Shown here: in pieces, positions 41,831-54,027 of the stretch | Layout: each line of letters starts with the position of its first letter | Numbering within the stretch: the first letter of the stretch is position 1 | NCBI RefSeq assembly: GCF_024707525.1 | Contig: NZ_CP062231.1 | Location: forward strand, 4,901,501 to 4,965,500 | Length of the DNA stretch: 64,000 nucleotides | Direction: 5' to 3' | Source of the DNA: Rhizobium sp. TH2 | Lineage (GTDB): Bacteria > Pseudomonadota > Alphaproteobacteria > Rhizobiales > Rhizobiaceae | The notes under the pieces: generated by a model | Database searches by the model: none | The model's input: only the letters and a program-made list of their open reading frames with translations | Told to the model about the DNA's origin: nothing | Position numbers and translations under genes: made by a program

Positions 41831-42721
41831 ATGACGATGGATGCGCAATTCGCGAAGATGAACGGGCTTGGCAACAAGATCCTGGTCGTCGACATGCGCG
41901 CTCGTAAGGACAAGGTCACGCCGGCTGCCGCAATTGCACTCGCGGGCAATTCCGAGACCCATTTCGACCAGATCATGGCCGTCTACGATCCCAAGGCGCA
42001 AGGCACCGATGCCTGGATCGATATCATCAATTCCGATGGCAGCTTTGCCCAAGCCTGTGGCAACGGCACGCGCTGCGTAGTGCAGGCGCTGGCCGCCGAG
42101 ACCGGGCGCAAGGCCTTTACCTTCCAGACCATTGCCGGCATTCTCAATGCCGAGGAGCATGACGACGGCTCGATCTCGGTGGACATGGGCAATCCGGAAT
42201 TCGCCTGGGACAAGATCCCGCTCGCCGAGGAGTTCGCCGATACGCGTCGCATCGAATTGCAGATAGGGCCGATCGACAATCCGATCCTCCATTCGCCATC
42301 GGCTGCCTCGATGGGCAATCCGCATGCGATCTTCTGGGTCGAGAAGGATGTCTGGGACTACGATCTCGATCGCATCGGCCCGCTGCTTGAAAACCATCCG
42401 ATCTTTCCCGAGCGCGCCAATATCTCGATTGCCCGCATCCGCTCGGACAGCGAGCTCGACCTCAGGACCTGGGAGCGCGGCGCCGGGCTGACGCTCGCCT
42501 GTGGTTCGGCCGCCTGTGCCGCCGCGGTTTCCGCCGCCCGCACACGTCGCACCGGCCGCCAGGTCAAGATCAACATGCCGAGCGGCGGCCCGCTGTTCAT
42601 CGACTGGCGCGAAGACGACCATGTCGTCATGACCGGCCCGGCCGAATGGGAATGGTCCGGCCAGCTCGATCCGGCGACCGGCGGCTATGTCCGAGAACGC
42701 CAAGAGGCGGCTGCGCAGTGA
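41831..42721 (+). CDS. dapF: Diaminopimelate epimerase
   Basis: DapF interconverts LL- and meso-diaminopimelate, for lysine and peptidoglycan. The 296-residue protein starts [23 protein letters not shown]. The two active-site cysteines are in [12 protein letters not shown] (C76) and [14 protein letters not shown]. It overlaps the next gene mtaB by 4 bases (GTGA). Confidence 0.97.
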   Translation: MTMDAQFAKMNGLGNKILVVDMRARKDKVTPAAAIALAGNSETHFDQIMAVYDPKAQGTDAWIDIINSDGSFAQACGNGTRCVVQALAAETGRKAFTFQTIAGILNAEEHDDGSISVDMGNPEFAWDKIPLAEEFADTRRIELQIGPIDNPILHSPSAASMGNPHAIFWVEKDVWDYDLDRIGPLLENHPIFPERANISIARIRSDSELDLRTWERGAGLTLACGSAACAAAVSAARTRRTGRQVKINMPSGGPLFIDWREDDHVVMTGPAEWEWSGQLDPATGGYVRERQEAAAQ

Positions 42722-43989
42722 GTGGCGTCGACGTCATCACCTTCGGCTGCCGACTCAACACCTACGAATCCGAAATCATCAAGGCGGAAGCGGGCAAGGC
42801 CGGGCTCAACAATGCGCTGGTCTTCAACACCTGCGCAGTGACTGCTGAAGCCGTGCGCCAGGCGCGGCAGGCGATCCGACGCGCACGCCGGGAAAACCCG
42901 GAAAGCCGCATCATCGTCACCGGCTGCGCCGCGCAGACCGAGGGCGCTGCCTTCGCGGAAATGCCCGAGGTCGATGCCGTGCTCGGCAACGAGGAGAAGC
43001 TGAAGGCGGCGAGCTATCGTGCACTGCCGGATTTCGGCATTGCCGCCAGCGAAAAGCTCCGCGTCAACGACATCATGAGCGTGACCGAGACCGCGCCGCA
43101 GATGGTGAAGCTGATCGACGGGCATGTGCGCGCCTTCATCCAGGTGCAGAACGGCTGCGACCATCGCTGTACCTTCTGCATCATCCCCTATGGACGCGGC
43201 AATTCGCGCTCGGTGCCGATGGGCGCGGTGGTGGATCAGGCGCGGATGCTGGCCGAAAACGGCTATTCCGAGATCGTGTTGACCGGCGTCGATGCCACGA
43301 GCTATGGCGCGGACCTGCCGGGCATGCCGTCGCTCGGCGTGCTGGCCAAGTCAATCCTCAAGCATGTGCCGGAGATTAGCCGGCTAAGGTTGTCCTCCAT
43401 CGACAGCGTCGAGGCAGATGATCATCTCTGGGATCTGATCTCCGATGAGCCGCGTTTCATGCCGCATCTGCATCTCTCGCTCCAGCATGGCGACAACATG
43501 ATCCTCAAGCGGATGAAGCGGCGGCACAGCCGTGAGGACGCAATCGAGTTCGTGGAGCGCGCCAGATCGCTGCGTCCCGAGATGAGTTTCGGTGCCGACA
43601 TCATTGCCGGTTTCCCGACCGAGACCGACGAGATGTTCGCGAATTCGCTGCTTCTGGCCGAGGAATGTGGCATTGCCAGGCTGCACGTGTTTCCCTTCTC
43701 GCCACGACAGGGCACGCCCGCCGCGCGAATGCCGCAGCTGGATCGTGGATTGGTGAAGGCACGCGCGGCACGGCTGCGTGAAACTGGCGGCCGATTGCAT
43801 CTTGCACATCTCGCCGGCATGGTGGGTACGGTGCAGCGCATGCTGGTGGAGAATACCGGCATGGCGCATACCGAGAATTTCACTGTCGTCGACGGCCTGG
43901 GCCTGCCGCCAAGATCGCTGGTGGATGTCAGGATTAGCGGGCATAACGGCAAGCACCTGATTGCCGAGGCGGTTCGGGAGGCGGCATGA
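42718..43989 (+). CDS. mtaB: tRNA t6A37 methylthiotransferase MtaB
   Basis: MtaB is a radical-SAM enzyme that adds a methylthio group to t6A at position 37 of ANN-decoding tRNAs. The 423-residue protein has the N-terminal cluster cysteines (TFGCRLN, FNTCAVT, VTGCAAQ) and the radical-SAM triad CDHRCTFC. The C-terminal part matches a TRAM domain. The start is GTG at 42718, set by the 4-base overlap with dapF. Confidence 0.93.
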   Translation: MSGVDVITFGCRLNTYESEIIKAEAGKAGLNNALVFNTCAVTAEAVRQARQAIRRARRENPESRIIVTGCAAQTEGAAFAEMPEVDAVLGNEEKLKAASYRALPDFGIAASEKLRVNDIMSVTETAPQMVKLIDGHVRAFIQVQNGCDHRCTFCIIPYGRGNSRSVPMGAVVDQARMLAENGYSEIVLTGVDATSYGADLPGMPSLGVLAKSILKHVPEISRLRLSSIDSVEADDHLWDLISDEPRFMPHLHLSLQHGDNMILKRMKRRHSREDAIEFVERARSLRPEMSFGADIIAGFPTETDEMFANSLLLAEECGIARLHVFPFSPRQGTPAARMPQLDRGLVKARAARLRETGGRLHLAHLAGMVGTVQRMLVENTGMAHTENFTVVDGLGLPPRSLVDVRISGHNGKHLIAEAVREAA

Positions 43990-44010
43990 GGATGGCGTGG
44001 CGTTCGAGTT

Positions 44011-44080
44011 CACCCCCCTCTGCCCTGCCGGGCATCTCCCCCTCAAGGGGGGAGATGTCACGAAATGACAGAGGGGGGTG
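44011..44080. repeat. Palindromic intergenic repeat
   Basis: CACCCCCCTCTG / CAGAGGGGGGTG are the ends of an imperfect 70-bp palindrome; inside, GGCATCTCCCCC / GGGGGGAGATG pair. It lies between mtaB and ftsY and is of the same general kind as the other rhizobial intergenic palindromes here. Confidence 0.82.
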
Positions 44081-44125
44081 CGGCCGCACGCTCTTCGCAA
44101 AAATGCTGCCCGGAAAGAACATCGC

Positions 44126-45640
44126 ATGGCGTTAGGCTTCATCAAGAAAATCTTCTCCTTCGGCAGGGATGAAAAACCCGCGCCTGAAGCCGTGGAGCAG
44201 GCTCAGTCGATCGAGCCCGTCGTTGCACCTGAGGATGTGCCAGTTCATTCCACCACGGTGCCCGAGATCTCGGATGAGCTGACCCGCATCGCCTCCGAGA
44301 CAAGCCACGTCCTGCGGCCGGAAGAGCCGGAAATCGCGCCTCTTCCCGTCGAGGAGGAAAGCGACGAGATCGAAGCGGAACTCGAGGCCCAGGCCGAGTC
44401 GGTCGCCGAGTTTCAGGAAGCGATCGAGGAAGAGGCCCCGGCAGCGGAGGCTGTAACGGAAGAACTTGCCGAAGCCGAGCCGGAGATTGCCGCCGAACCC
44501 GAGACGCCGATCGAAGCGGCTTTCGCCGCAGAACCGGTTCTGGAAATCGCCGAGCCGGAAATCCAGGAGCCTGCCGAAGACGTTGCGCCGAAACCAGAAC
44601 CAACACCAGAGCCCGAAACCGCACCGATCGAAGAGCCTCGCACTCCGCCGGTCCTGCCACAGGGTTTCGCTTCCGCCTCCGAGCGTGCTGAATCCCTGCC
44701 CGTCGAGCCCGAGCGCCGCCTGACCTGGATCGAGCGCCTGCGCCAGGGCCTGTCGCGCACCTCGGCGCAGCTGACATCACAGATCACATCGCTGTTCACC
44801 AAGCGCAAGCTGGATGACGACACGCTGCAGGAGCTCGAGGATCTGCTGATCCAGGCCGATCTCGGCGTCGAGACCGCGCTCCGCATCACAGATGCGCTGG
44901 CCTCCGAGCGCTATGGCAAGGACGTGAGCGGCGAGGACGTCTCGAAAATCATGGCGGCGGAGATCACCAAGGTGCTGGCGCCGGTCGCCAGGCCGCTGGA
45001 ACTCGATCTCAATCACAAGCCGCATGTCATCCTCGTCGTCGGCGTCAACGGCACCGGCAAGACGACGACGATCGGCAAGCTGGCGGCAAAACTCTCGCGC
45101 GGCGGGTTGAAGGTGATGCTGGCGGCGGGCGATACATTCCGCGCCGCGGCGATCGAGCAGTTGCACATCTGGGCCGAGCGCACCGGTGCCGACATTGTCT
45201 CCACCAAGCTGGGCGCCGATGCCGCGGGGCTTGCTTACGAGGCCTATGAGAAGGCCAAGCAATCCGGCCACGACGTGCTGATCATAGACACCGCCGGGCG
45301 GCTGCAGAACAAGACCGAGCTGATGGCGGAGCTCGAAAAGATCGTCCGCGTGCTGGGCCGGCTCGATCCGGATGCGCCGCATACCGTGCTTCAGACGCTC
45401 GATGCGACGACCGGCCAGAATGCACTCAACCAGGTCGAGATTTTCCGCAATGTCGCGGGCGTCTCGGGGTTGATCATGACCAAGCTCGACGGCACGGCGC
45501 GCGGCGGCATCCTCGTCGCGATCTCCGCCAAGCACAAGCTGCCTGTCTGTTTCATCGGCGTCGGCGAAGGCGTGGACGATCTCGAGCCGTTCAATGCCAA
45601 GGATTTCGCCGAGGCGATCGCCGGAATCCAGAACAAATAA
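44126..45640 (+). CDS. ftsY: Signal recognition particle receptor FtsY
   Basis: FtsY receives Ffh-ribosome complexes at the membrane. The 504-residue protein has a basic N-terminus (MALGFIKKIFSFGRDEK), a long acidic A domain (about 20-190; rich in Glu, Ala and Pro, e.g. PETAPIEEPRTPP), the N domain and the G domain (GVNGTGKTTTIGKLAAK Walker A; DTAGRLQNK; TKLDGTARGG). The basic N-terminus is probably the membrane anchor. It is flanked by mtaB and yciB, the normal rhizobial order. Confidence 0.97.
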   Translation: MALGFIKKIFSFGRDEKPAPEAVEQAQSIEPVVAPEDVPVHSTTVPEISDELTRIASETSHVLRPEEPEIAPLPVEEESDEIEAELEAQAESVAEFQEAIEEEAPAAEAVTEELAEAEPEIAAEPETPIEAAFAAEPVLEIAEPEIQEPAEDVAPKPEPTPEPETAPIEEPRTPPVLPQGFASASERAESLPVEPERRLTWIERLRQGLSRTSAQLTSQITSLFTKRKLDDDTLQELEDLLIQADLGVETALRITDALASERYGKDVSGEDVSKIMAAEITKVLAPVARPLELDLNHKPHVILVVGVNGTGKTTTIGKLAAKLSRGGLKVMLAAGDTFRAAAIEQLHIWAERTGADIVSTKLGADAAGLAYEAYEKAKQSGHDVLIIDTAGRLQNKTELMAELEKIVRVLGRLDPDAPHTVLQTLDATTGQNALNQVEIFRNVAGVSGLIMTKLDGTARGGILVAISAKHKLPVCFIGVGEGVDDLEPFNAKDFAEAIAGIQNK

Positions 45641-45688
45641 TCCTTCCCATTCGTCCCCGTTGGGACTAATCGGAAACCTTGGAAAACC

Positions 45689-46363
45689 ATGGAAGACAAG
45701 ATGGCCGAGAACACCGAAGAGACAACTGTGCCCGCGCACAAGGAGAATGTCGGGCTGAAGCTTGTGCTCGAGCTTGGTCCGCTCGCGGTCTTCTTCTTCG
45801 CCAATCTCTATGGCGAAAAGCTCGCGATATGGTTTCCCGCGTTGAAAGCGCTCGGCTCCGACATCTTCATCGCCACTGGCTTGTTCATGGCGGCGACCGT
45901 GCTGTCTCTTGTAGTCTCCAAGCTCGTGGTCGGCAAGCTGCCGCTGATGCCGCTGATCTCCGGGGTGGTCGTGCTCGGTTTCGGCGCGCTCTCGATCTGG
46001 CTGCAGAACGATCTTTTCGTGAAGATGAAGCCGACCATCATCAACACGCTTTTCGGCGTGATCCTGCTCGGCGGTCTCTTTTTTGGTCGCTCGCTGCTCG
46101 GCTACGTATTCAATTCGGCCTTCCAGCTCGATGATGAGGGCTGGAACAAGCTGACGCTGCGTTGGGGCCTGTTCTTCCTGTTTCTCGCAGTGCTGAACGA
46201 AGTTCTGTGGCGCGGCTTCAACTGGTACTACATGCCCGACGACAAGCTGGCCAATTCCATGTGGATCAGTTCCAAGATATGGGTGGTGATGCCGGTAACC
46301 TTCCTGTTCACGCTCAGCCAGATGCCGCTGATCATGAAACATTCCGTCGAGGTCGAGGAGTGA
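45689..46363 (+). CDS. yciB: Inner-membrane septation protein A (YciB/IspZ)
   Basis: This 224-residue membrane protein, of the YciB family linked to cell-envelope and septum maintenance, has about five to six hydrophobic segments and the motif [20 protein letters not shown] near the N-terminus. [46 protein letters not shown] is the usual C-terminal part. It overlaps the DUF2585 gene by 4 bases (GTGA). Confidence 0.93.
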   Translation: MEDKMAENTEETTVPAHKENVGLKLVLELGPLAVFFFANLYGEKLAIWFPALKALGSDIFIATGLFMAATVLSLVVSKLVVGKLPLMPLISGVVVLGFGALSIWLQNDLFVKMKPTIINTLFGVILLGGLFFGRSLLGYVFNSAFQLDDEGWNKLTLRWGLFFLFLAVLNEVLWRGFNWYYMPDDKLANSMWISSKIWVVMPVTFLFTLSQMPLIMKHSVEVEE

Positions 46364-46953
46364 CGGCGACTGCCGTTCCCCAGCCGGAGGACAATCGCGG
46401 CCTCTGGGCGGCTTTTGTGGTGTTTCTGATCGTCCTGGCGGTCCAGATCGCGCTCGAACGCTATATGAGCCGCCTCTGGATCTGCGAATGCGGCTATGTG
46501 AAGCTCTGGGAAGGCGGCGTCAACACGCCGGGCAATTCCCAGCATATCAGTGACTGGTATACGCCAAGCCATATCATCCACGGCTTCCTCTTCTACGGCC
46601 TGGGCTGGCTGCTGTTTCGCAACCGGCCGGTCGCGCTCAGGCTTGGATTCGCAGCACTGATCGAGGCTGCGTGGGAGATCCTGGAAAATTCACCCATCAT
46701 CATCGACCGCTACCGCACGGCCACGATCGCGCTCGACTACTACGGCGATTCGATCCTCAATTCGGCGATGGATACGGTCTTCATGGCGCTCGGCTTCCTC
46801 CTCGCCTGGCGCCTGCCGGTGTGGGTGACAGTTCTTCTGGCCATCGCGGCGGAACTCTACACCGGCTACATCATCCGCGACAATCTCACGCTGAACGTCA
46901 TCATGCTGGTCTGGCCGTTGGATGCGATCAAGGCGTGGCAGGGCGCGGGTTAG
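46360..46953 (+). CDS. DUF2585 membrane protein
   Basis: This 197-residue membrane protein of the DUF2585 family has about five hydrophobic segments and the conserved hydrophilic stretch [40 protein letters not shown]. The His, Cys and Glu positions could bind metal, but the function is unknown. GTG is the start, coupled to yciB. Its stop overlaps the convergent higA stop by 4 bases. Confidence 0.88.
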   Translation: MTATAVPQPEDNRGLWAAFVVFLIVLAVQIALERYMSRLWICECGYVKLWEGGVNTPGNSQHISDWYTPSHIIHGFLFYGLGWLLFRNRPVALRLGFAALIEAAWEILENSPIIIDRYRTATIALDYYGDSILNSAMDTVFMALGFLLAWRLPVWVTVLLAIAAELYTGYIIRDNLTLNVIMLVWPLDAIKAWQGAG

Positions 46954-47267
46954 GCGGCTTCGAGTTGCTCTATTTCGGGGATGCTCGCCAATTGATCTTT
47001 GATAGCGGCCGTCGCGATTTTCAGATCGTAGCTGTGTTGCATGTTGAGCCAGAACTCCGGTGTCGTCTTGAAGAACTTACCAAGGCGAAGCGCGGTATCG
47101 GCGCTAACGCCGATTTTCTCTGCGACAATCCGTTCGACTCGAGTACGTGGAACGTGGAGCTTCTTGGCCAGTGCGTAGGGAGTCATTTCGAGCGGGATGA
47201 GATACTCCTCGCGCAAGATTTCGCCGGGATGAATAGGGGGCAACATGTCGCCAAGTTTCATGGTCAT
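46950..47267 (-). CDS. higA: HigA-type antitoxin
   Basis: This 105-residue XRE-family antitoxin has the HTH in [58 protein letters not shown] is the usual HigA N-terminus. It follows the toxin gene higB, the reverse order that defines higBA. It probably binds the promoter inverted repeat. Confidence 0.92.
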   Translation of the reverse strand: MTMKLGDMLPPIHPGEILREEYLIPLEMTPYALAKKLHVPRTRVERIVAEKIGVSADTALRLGKFFKTTPEFWLNMQHSYDLKIATAAIKDQLASIPEIEQLEAA

Positions 47268-47276
47268 TCCTTCCGA

Positions 47277-47561
47277 TCAATCATGATAGTCCACGATCTC
47301 AACTTGATCCGCGCCACCATCCGACCAGATGAAGCATATGCGCCACTGATCGTTGATGCGGATTGAATGCTGTCCCTTTCTGTTGCCTTTCAAGGCTTCA
47401 AGCCGATTGCCGGGAGGAGACAACAAATCCTCGATACGAGCTGCCAAGTTAAGCATGGTCAGCTTTCGTTGCGCCGATTTCATAATATCAGCAGGAAATC
47501 CTTTTGATGCTCGGCCTCTTGCGACTGCTTCGGTAACCGAACTCCTATAGGACCGGATCAT
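47277..47561 (-). CDS. higB: HigB-type ribosome-dependent mRNase toxin
   Basis: This 94-residue RelE-superfamily toxin has LNLAARIEDLLSPPGNRLEALKGNRKGQHSIRINDQWRICFIWSDGGADQVEIVDYH, typical of HigB/RelE, with the Arg, Lys and His of the catalytic surface. It comes first in the operon, with 9 bases between it and higA. AGGAAAG is the RBS. Confidence 0.92.
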   Translation of the reverse strand: MIRSYRSSVTEAVARGRASKGFPADIMKSAQRKLTMLNLAARIEDLLSPPGNRLEALKGNRKGQHSIRINDQWRICFIWSDGGADQVEIVDYHD

Positions 47562-47582
47562 CGTTCTTTCCTGATTGATGGT

Positions 47583-47611
47583 ATCATAAAGAGATACTAT
47601 AAAGAAGTCAA
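47583..47611 (-). promoter_or_regulatory. higBA promoter with overlapping inverted repeat
   Basis: On the minus strand -35 TTGACT (47606-47611) is 17 bases from -10 TATGAT (47583-47588). The repeat GTATC-N7-GATAC (47581-47597) overlaps the -10 box, a good site for HigA repression. It is one of the clearest sigma-70 promoters in the window. Confidence 0.72.
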
Positions 47612-47634
47612 CGGCAACGTATCGACGACTGATA

Positions 47635-48237
47635 CTAACTCTTCGCCGCGTCCAGCGCTTCCTCGATCTTCGGCAGCAGCTGGTTCTTCACGCTGTCATC
47701 CGTGAATGGCCCGACATGCTTGTAGAGGATAACGCCTTCCGGGCTGACCAGGAAGGATTCCGGGATGCCGTAGACGCCCCAGTCGATTGCCGCCGTCCCC
47801 TTGGGATCGACGCCGATGGCGCGAAAAGGGTTGCCGAGTTCGCCGAGGAAGGCGAGCGCGTTGTCGTTCCTGTCCTTGTAATTGATACCGACGACATTGA
47901 TGCGCGGGTCTTGCGAGAGACCGAGGATGATCGGGTGCTCCTGCCGGCAGGGTATGCACCAGGAGGCCCAGACATTGACGAGCGTCAGCTTGCCCTTGAC
48001 GGCTGCCGTATCGAGCGCCGGCACGGACTGGCCGGCGCGGATGGCGCCTTCGAGCGGTGCGAGCGCCAGAACTGGCGCGGGTTTGCCGATGAGGGCGGAG
48101 GGAATAACGGAATTGTTCTTGCCCGACATCAGCTGGAAGAGAAACACGGCGACCAGAGCGCCAAAAATCGCCAGCGGCAGGAAGGCGATGATCAGGCGGC
48201 GGGATTTCCTGGGCGGCGTCGGCGTGGCATCCGTCAC
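47635..48237 (-). CDS. ccmG: Thiol:disulphide interchange protein CcmG/DsbE
   Basis: CcmG reduces apocytochrome c in the periplasm so that haem can attach. It has an N-terminal membrane anchor (RRLIIAFLPLAIFGALVAVFLFQL), then a thioredoxin fold with WCIPC (C94/C97) and GIPESFLVSPEG with the conserved cis-proline region. Length 200. GTG start, overlapping ccmD by 4 bases. Confidence 0.95.
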   Translation of the reverse strand: MTDATPTPPRKSRRLIIAFLPLAIFGALVAVFLFQLMSGKNNSVIPSALIGKPAPVLALAPLEGAIRAGQSVPALDTAAVKGKLTLVNVWASWCIPCRQEHPIILGLSQDPRINVVGINYKDRNDNALAFLGELGNPFRAIGVDPKGTAAIDWGVYGIPESFLVSPEGVILYKHVGPFTDDSVKNQLLPKIEEALDAAKS

Positions 48238-48413
48238 GTGCGCTCTCCGGACTGTTCGACCGAACGGCGGCGGATGCCTTGCGCCTCAAGCCGCTTGAGT
48301 TCTCGTCTCAGCCGCAGGCTTTCGAGCCACGTGTAACCGGTGATCGCGATGAGAACGACAATCGCGATACTCCAGGCGGAGTAGACGTAGAAACTGTGGT
48401 CGATCGGCATCAT
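48234..48413 (-). CDS. ccmD: Haem exporter accessory protein CcmD
   Basis: CcmD is a small membrane protein that stabilises the CcmC-CcmE complex. The 59-residue product MMPIDHSFYVYSAWSIAIVVLIAITGYTWLESLRLRRELKRLEAQGIRRR has the single membrane span and basic cytoplasmic tail of the family. It overlaps ccmC and ccmG by 4 bases each (ATGA and GTGA). This makes the order ccmC-ccmD-ccmG complete. Confidence 0.92.
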   Translation of the reverse strand: MMPIDHSFYVYSAWSIAIVVLIAITGYTWLESLRLRRELKRLEAQGIRRRSVEQSGERT

Positions 48414-49171
48414 TGGCCTGCCTGCGCCGCACGCGCCGCATGCCGCCGCATGACCGAAATCCGGCGCCGCCAGATCTCGCTGCGGATCGCCATCAGGTGC
48501 AGCGTGAAGAACAGCAACGTAAACGCGATCGCCATGACCAGCAAAGGCTTGAGAAATTCCGGATCGATGCTCGGGCCATCCAGCCGCATGACGCTAGCCG
48601 GCTGGTGGAGCGTGTTCCACCATTCCACCGAGAATTTGATGATCGGAATATTGACGAAGCCGACGAGGATCATGATGGCGCTGACGCGGGCGGCGCGGCC
48701 GGGATCGTCCATGGCGCGGTTGAAGGCGATCAGGCCGAGATACATCAGGAACAACACGAAGACCGAGGTCAGCCGCGCATCCCACACCCACCATGTGCCC
48801 CACATCGGCTTGCCCCACAGCGAGCCGGTGACCAGCGCGAGGAAGGTAAAGGCGGCGCCCAACGGGGCTGCCGATTTCGCCGCGACATCCGCAAGCGGAT
48901 GGCGCCAGACCAGCGTGCCGAGCGCGGCGATCGCCATGACAGTGTAGCACATCATCGACAGCCAGGCCGAGGGCACATGGATATACATGATGCGGACCGT
49001 TTCGCCCTGCTGGTAGTCGCCCTCGGTGGCGAAGCTGAGATAGATGCCGATGGCGAACAGGATCGCCGTCACGCCCGCCAGCCACGGCAGGATGGCGCTC
49101 GCAATCGCGATAAATCGCGTCGGGTTGGCGAGCGAGGTGAGCTTGGATTGGGTTGCAGTGGTTTCTGTCAT
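48410..49171 (-). CDS. ccmC: Haem exporter membrane protein CcmC
   Basis: CcmC delivers haem to the chaperone CcmE. The 253-residue protein has six hydrophobic segments and the periplasmic WxxD motif GTWWVWDARLTS. The flanking histidines are in IMYIHVPSAWL and WWNTLHQPAS. The ATG at 49171 (MTETTATQ) is preceded by GGAAG and is preferred over 49183. Confidence 0.95.
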   Translation of the reverse strand: MTETTATQSKLTSLANPTRFIAIASAILPWLAGVTAILFAIGIYLSFATEGDYQQGETVRIMYIHVPSAWLSMMCYTVMAIAALGTLVWRHPLADVAAKSAAPLGAAFTFLALVTGSLWGKPMWGTWWVWDARLTSVFVLFLMYLGLIAFNRAMDDPGRAARVSAIMILVGFVNIPIIKFSVEWWNTLHQPASVMRLDGPSIDPEFLKPLLVMAIAFTLLFFTLHLMAIRSEIWRRRISVMRRHAARAAQAGQ

Positions 49172-49241
49172 CGGCGCTTCCATAGCCTGTTTACCAGCGG
49201 CTCGCAATTGATCTGGGTCAGGCGCGCCGCTCACAATTCGG

Positions 49242-49901
49242 TCATTCCGACGATGCGCGCAGCGCCAGGCTTGCGGCAAAAGGTCCGATCACGGCGAAGA
49301 ACAGGCTGAGCGCCAGAAGAGCGAGGAATGGCGGCAGGAATGGGGCCGGGTCTTCCACAGCGGCATAGACAGCCGAGACGCCGAAGATCAGCACCGGGAT
49401 TGTCAACGGCAGGACGAGGATCGAGACGATCAGCCCGCCGCGCGGCAGCGACACGGCGACCGCTGCACCTGCGGCACCGATGAAGGTGATCGCAGGTGAA
49501 CCGGCGAGCAGGGTCAGCACCAGCGCACCGATCGAGATCTCGTTCATGTTCATGAACAGGCTGAGCAGCGGTGCCGCGATGACCAGCGGCAGCACGCCCG
49601 CGACCCAATGCGCCAGGCATTTAACGAAGACGATGAGCGTCAGCGGCGTTTCCTGCATCATCAAGAGGTCGAGCGAACCATCGTCACGCTCGGCTTGGAA
49701 CAGGCGGTCGAGGCCGAGGAGCGAAGCGAGCAGCGCGCCGATCCACAGGATGGCGGGGCCGATGCGGGAGAGCAGGTTGAGATCGGGGCCGACGCCGAAG
49801 GGGATCACGGTGACGATGATCATGAAGAACAGGATGCCCGTCAGCATGCCGCCGCCAGCGCGGATGCCGAGCTTGATGTCGCGGAGGAAGAGGGCGGTCA
49901 T
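49242..49901 (-). CDS. ccmB: Haem exporter membrane subunit CcmB
   Basis: CcmB is the membrane subunit of the CcmAB transporter that releases holo-CcmE. The 219-residue protein has six hydrophobic segments and the opening LFLRDIKLGIRAGGGMLTGILFFMIIVTVIPFGVGPDLNLLSRIGPAILWIGALLA. It is separated from ccmA by a 140-residue orphan gene. Confidence 0.95.
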   Translation of the reverse strand: MTALFLRDIKLGIRAGGGMLTGILFFMIIVTVIPFGVGPDLNLLSRIGPAILWIGALLASLLGLDRLFQAERDDGSLDLLMMQETPLTLIVFVKCLAHWVAGVLPLVIAAPLLSLFMNMNEISIGALVLTLLAGSPAITFIGAAGAAVAVSLPRGGLIVSILVLPLTIPVLIFGVSAVYAAVEDPAPFLPPFLALLALSLFFAVIGPFAASLALRASSE

Positions 49902-49925
49902 GATTGGGTGCCCCGGCGAGTTGCT

Positions 49926-50348
49926 TCAATCATAATAGCCACGCACGAAAACTATGATGCTCTCTGAGGGCAGTTCAGGTTCATCTTGATTGGGCGCATA
50001 TCCGCCAATCCCCAGCGGAAGTGAAGTGAAGCCGTCATTCTCGACCGCGACATCTGCGTCAAGCTCACGTATTCGCGTAATCATGTCGGCAAAAGGCAAG
50101 CCCAGCAGGTTCAATCCGTTCAGCGTTGGCTGTGCAGGTTCCGCAAACTCGACTGCTTCCACCAGCCCATGTATATCGTCGTAGTAGACGAAACATTGGA
50201 GGCCTGTGTAGTAGTCACACGGATAGGTTTCCGTCCCGCTTCGCCTGAAGTTCTCAAACTCCATGCCCAGTGCGGCTCGAACTTCGCTTGGCGTCATGCC
50301 GAGCCGAATAGGCCCAACCCCCTCGTAGCTGCGAATGTCAAATTTCAC
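49926..50348 (-). CDS. Orphan protein inserted between ccmA and ccmB
   Basis: This 140-residue protein sits within the ccm cluster, where ccmA is normally followed directly by ccmB. The GTG start overlaps the ccmA stop by 4 bases (GTGA), so it is translated as part of the operon, and 24 bases separate it from ccmB. The sequence (MKFDIRSYEGVGPIRLGMTPSEVRAALGMEFENFRRSGTETYPCDYYTGLQCFVYYDD) is cytoplasmic and slightly acidic, with LGMTPSEVRAALG recalling small immunity-like or SMI-type proteins. I do not recognise the family. Its composition is less GC-rich than the ccm genes, consistent with insertion. Confidence 0.7.
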   Translation of the reverse strand: MKFDIRSYEGVGPIRLGMTPSEVRAALGMEFENFRRSGTETYPCDYYTGLQCFVYYDDIHGLVEAVEFAEPAQPTLNGLNLLGLPFADMITRIRELDADVAVENDGFTSLPLGIGGYAPNQDEPELPSESIIVFVRGYYD

Positions 50349-50989
50349 GACGCAAGCTCTCCGTGATACTCAAACCCCTTCATCTCCAGCCTCTGCGCGT
50401 TCTCCAGCCCCAATTCCTGATGCGTCGCGGCAATGATGATCCCGCCCCTCGCCAAATGCCCCCACATCAGCCCCGCGAACAATTCCTCCGACTGCACATC
50501 GACCGCCGCTGTCGGTTCATCGAGCAGCCAGACTGGCCGCCAGGCGCACAGCAGCTTCGCCATAGCCATGCGGCGCTGCTGGCCGGCGGAGAGGTAGCCG
50601 AAGGGGAGATGCAGGAGTTCGGCGAGGCCCAGTTGCACGGCGGCCTGCTCGGGTTCCACTCCAGCGCCGCCGGAGAAGTCGCCCATGAAGCGCTTCCAGA
50701 ACACGAGGTTCTCCTCGACCGTCATCTCGCGCTTCATCGCATTGCGATGGCCGAGATAATGGCAGGCCTCGGCGGCGCGCGGCACTTGGACGCCTGCCAC
50801 GGAAATCGAAACCTCTCCCCTTTCGTGCGAAAGGAGACCGGCGATCACCCGGATCAGTGTCGATTTGCCCGAACCATTCCGCCCGGTCACGATAAGCGCC
50901 TCACCCGCTTGAAGCGAAAACGAGATGCCGGAAAAGATGAGGTCTTCGCCGCGTCGTGCCGCGAGATCGCTCACCGTCAATACAGTCAA
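50345..50989 (-). CDS. ccmA: Haem exporter ATPase CcmA
   Basis: CcmA supplies ATP hydrolysis for release of haem-loaded CcmE. The 214-residue ABC ATPase has Walker A (GRNGSGKST), signature (LSAGQQRR) and Walker B (WLLDEPTAAVD). It is the first gene of the ccm operon and diverges from acnA. Confidence 0.95.
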   Translation of the reverse strand: MTVLTVSDLAARRGEDLIFSGISFSLQAGEALIVTGRNGSGKSTLIRVIAGLLSHERGEVSISVAGVQVPRAAEACHYLGHRNAMKREMTVEENLVFWKRFMGDFSGGAGVEPEQAAVQLGLAELLHLPFGYLSAGQQRRMAMAKLLCAWRPVWLLDEPTAAVDVQSEELFAGLMWGHLARGGIIIAATHQELGLENAQRLEMKGFEYHGELAS

Positions 50990-51258
50990 ATCCGCCTCCG
51001 ACCCGGCTCACGCCGCAACGCAAAAAAATTATCGTTTGGTCCCAAGTTTGTATGGCACCTTGTTGAGAAATTATCTATATCAACAGCAACCACGCCAGCA
51101 GCCGGTGTGATTATCATCCTAGCGCCGAACTTGGAATTGCGGGGGCAATTCTACGTGCGGACAGCGGAAATGGCTGCACCCGCATCCCAACAAGCGCCTG
51201 ATGGCGCCGGGCGTTCGCACGTCAGTTCAAAGCTGATCAGACGAAACGGGTTCATTTC

Positions 51259-53949
<2,691 letters not shown>

Positions 53950-53973
53950 GCGGCTCAGGTCCAAACAAAACCA

Positions 53974-54005
53974 GGCCGCCGGGAGCGATTCCGGCGGCTT
54001 TTTCA
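53974..54005 (+). terminator. Rho-independent terminator of acnA
   Basis: GCCGCCGG / CCGGCGGC form a perfect 8-bp stem followed by TTTTTC. Confidence 0.9.
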
Positions 54006-54027
54006 TGGGCCGCGCAACCCTCTCCGC

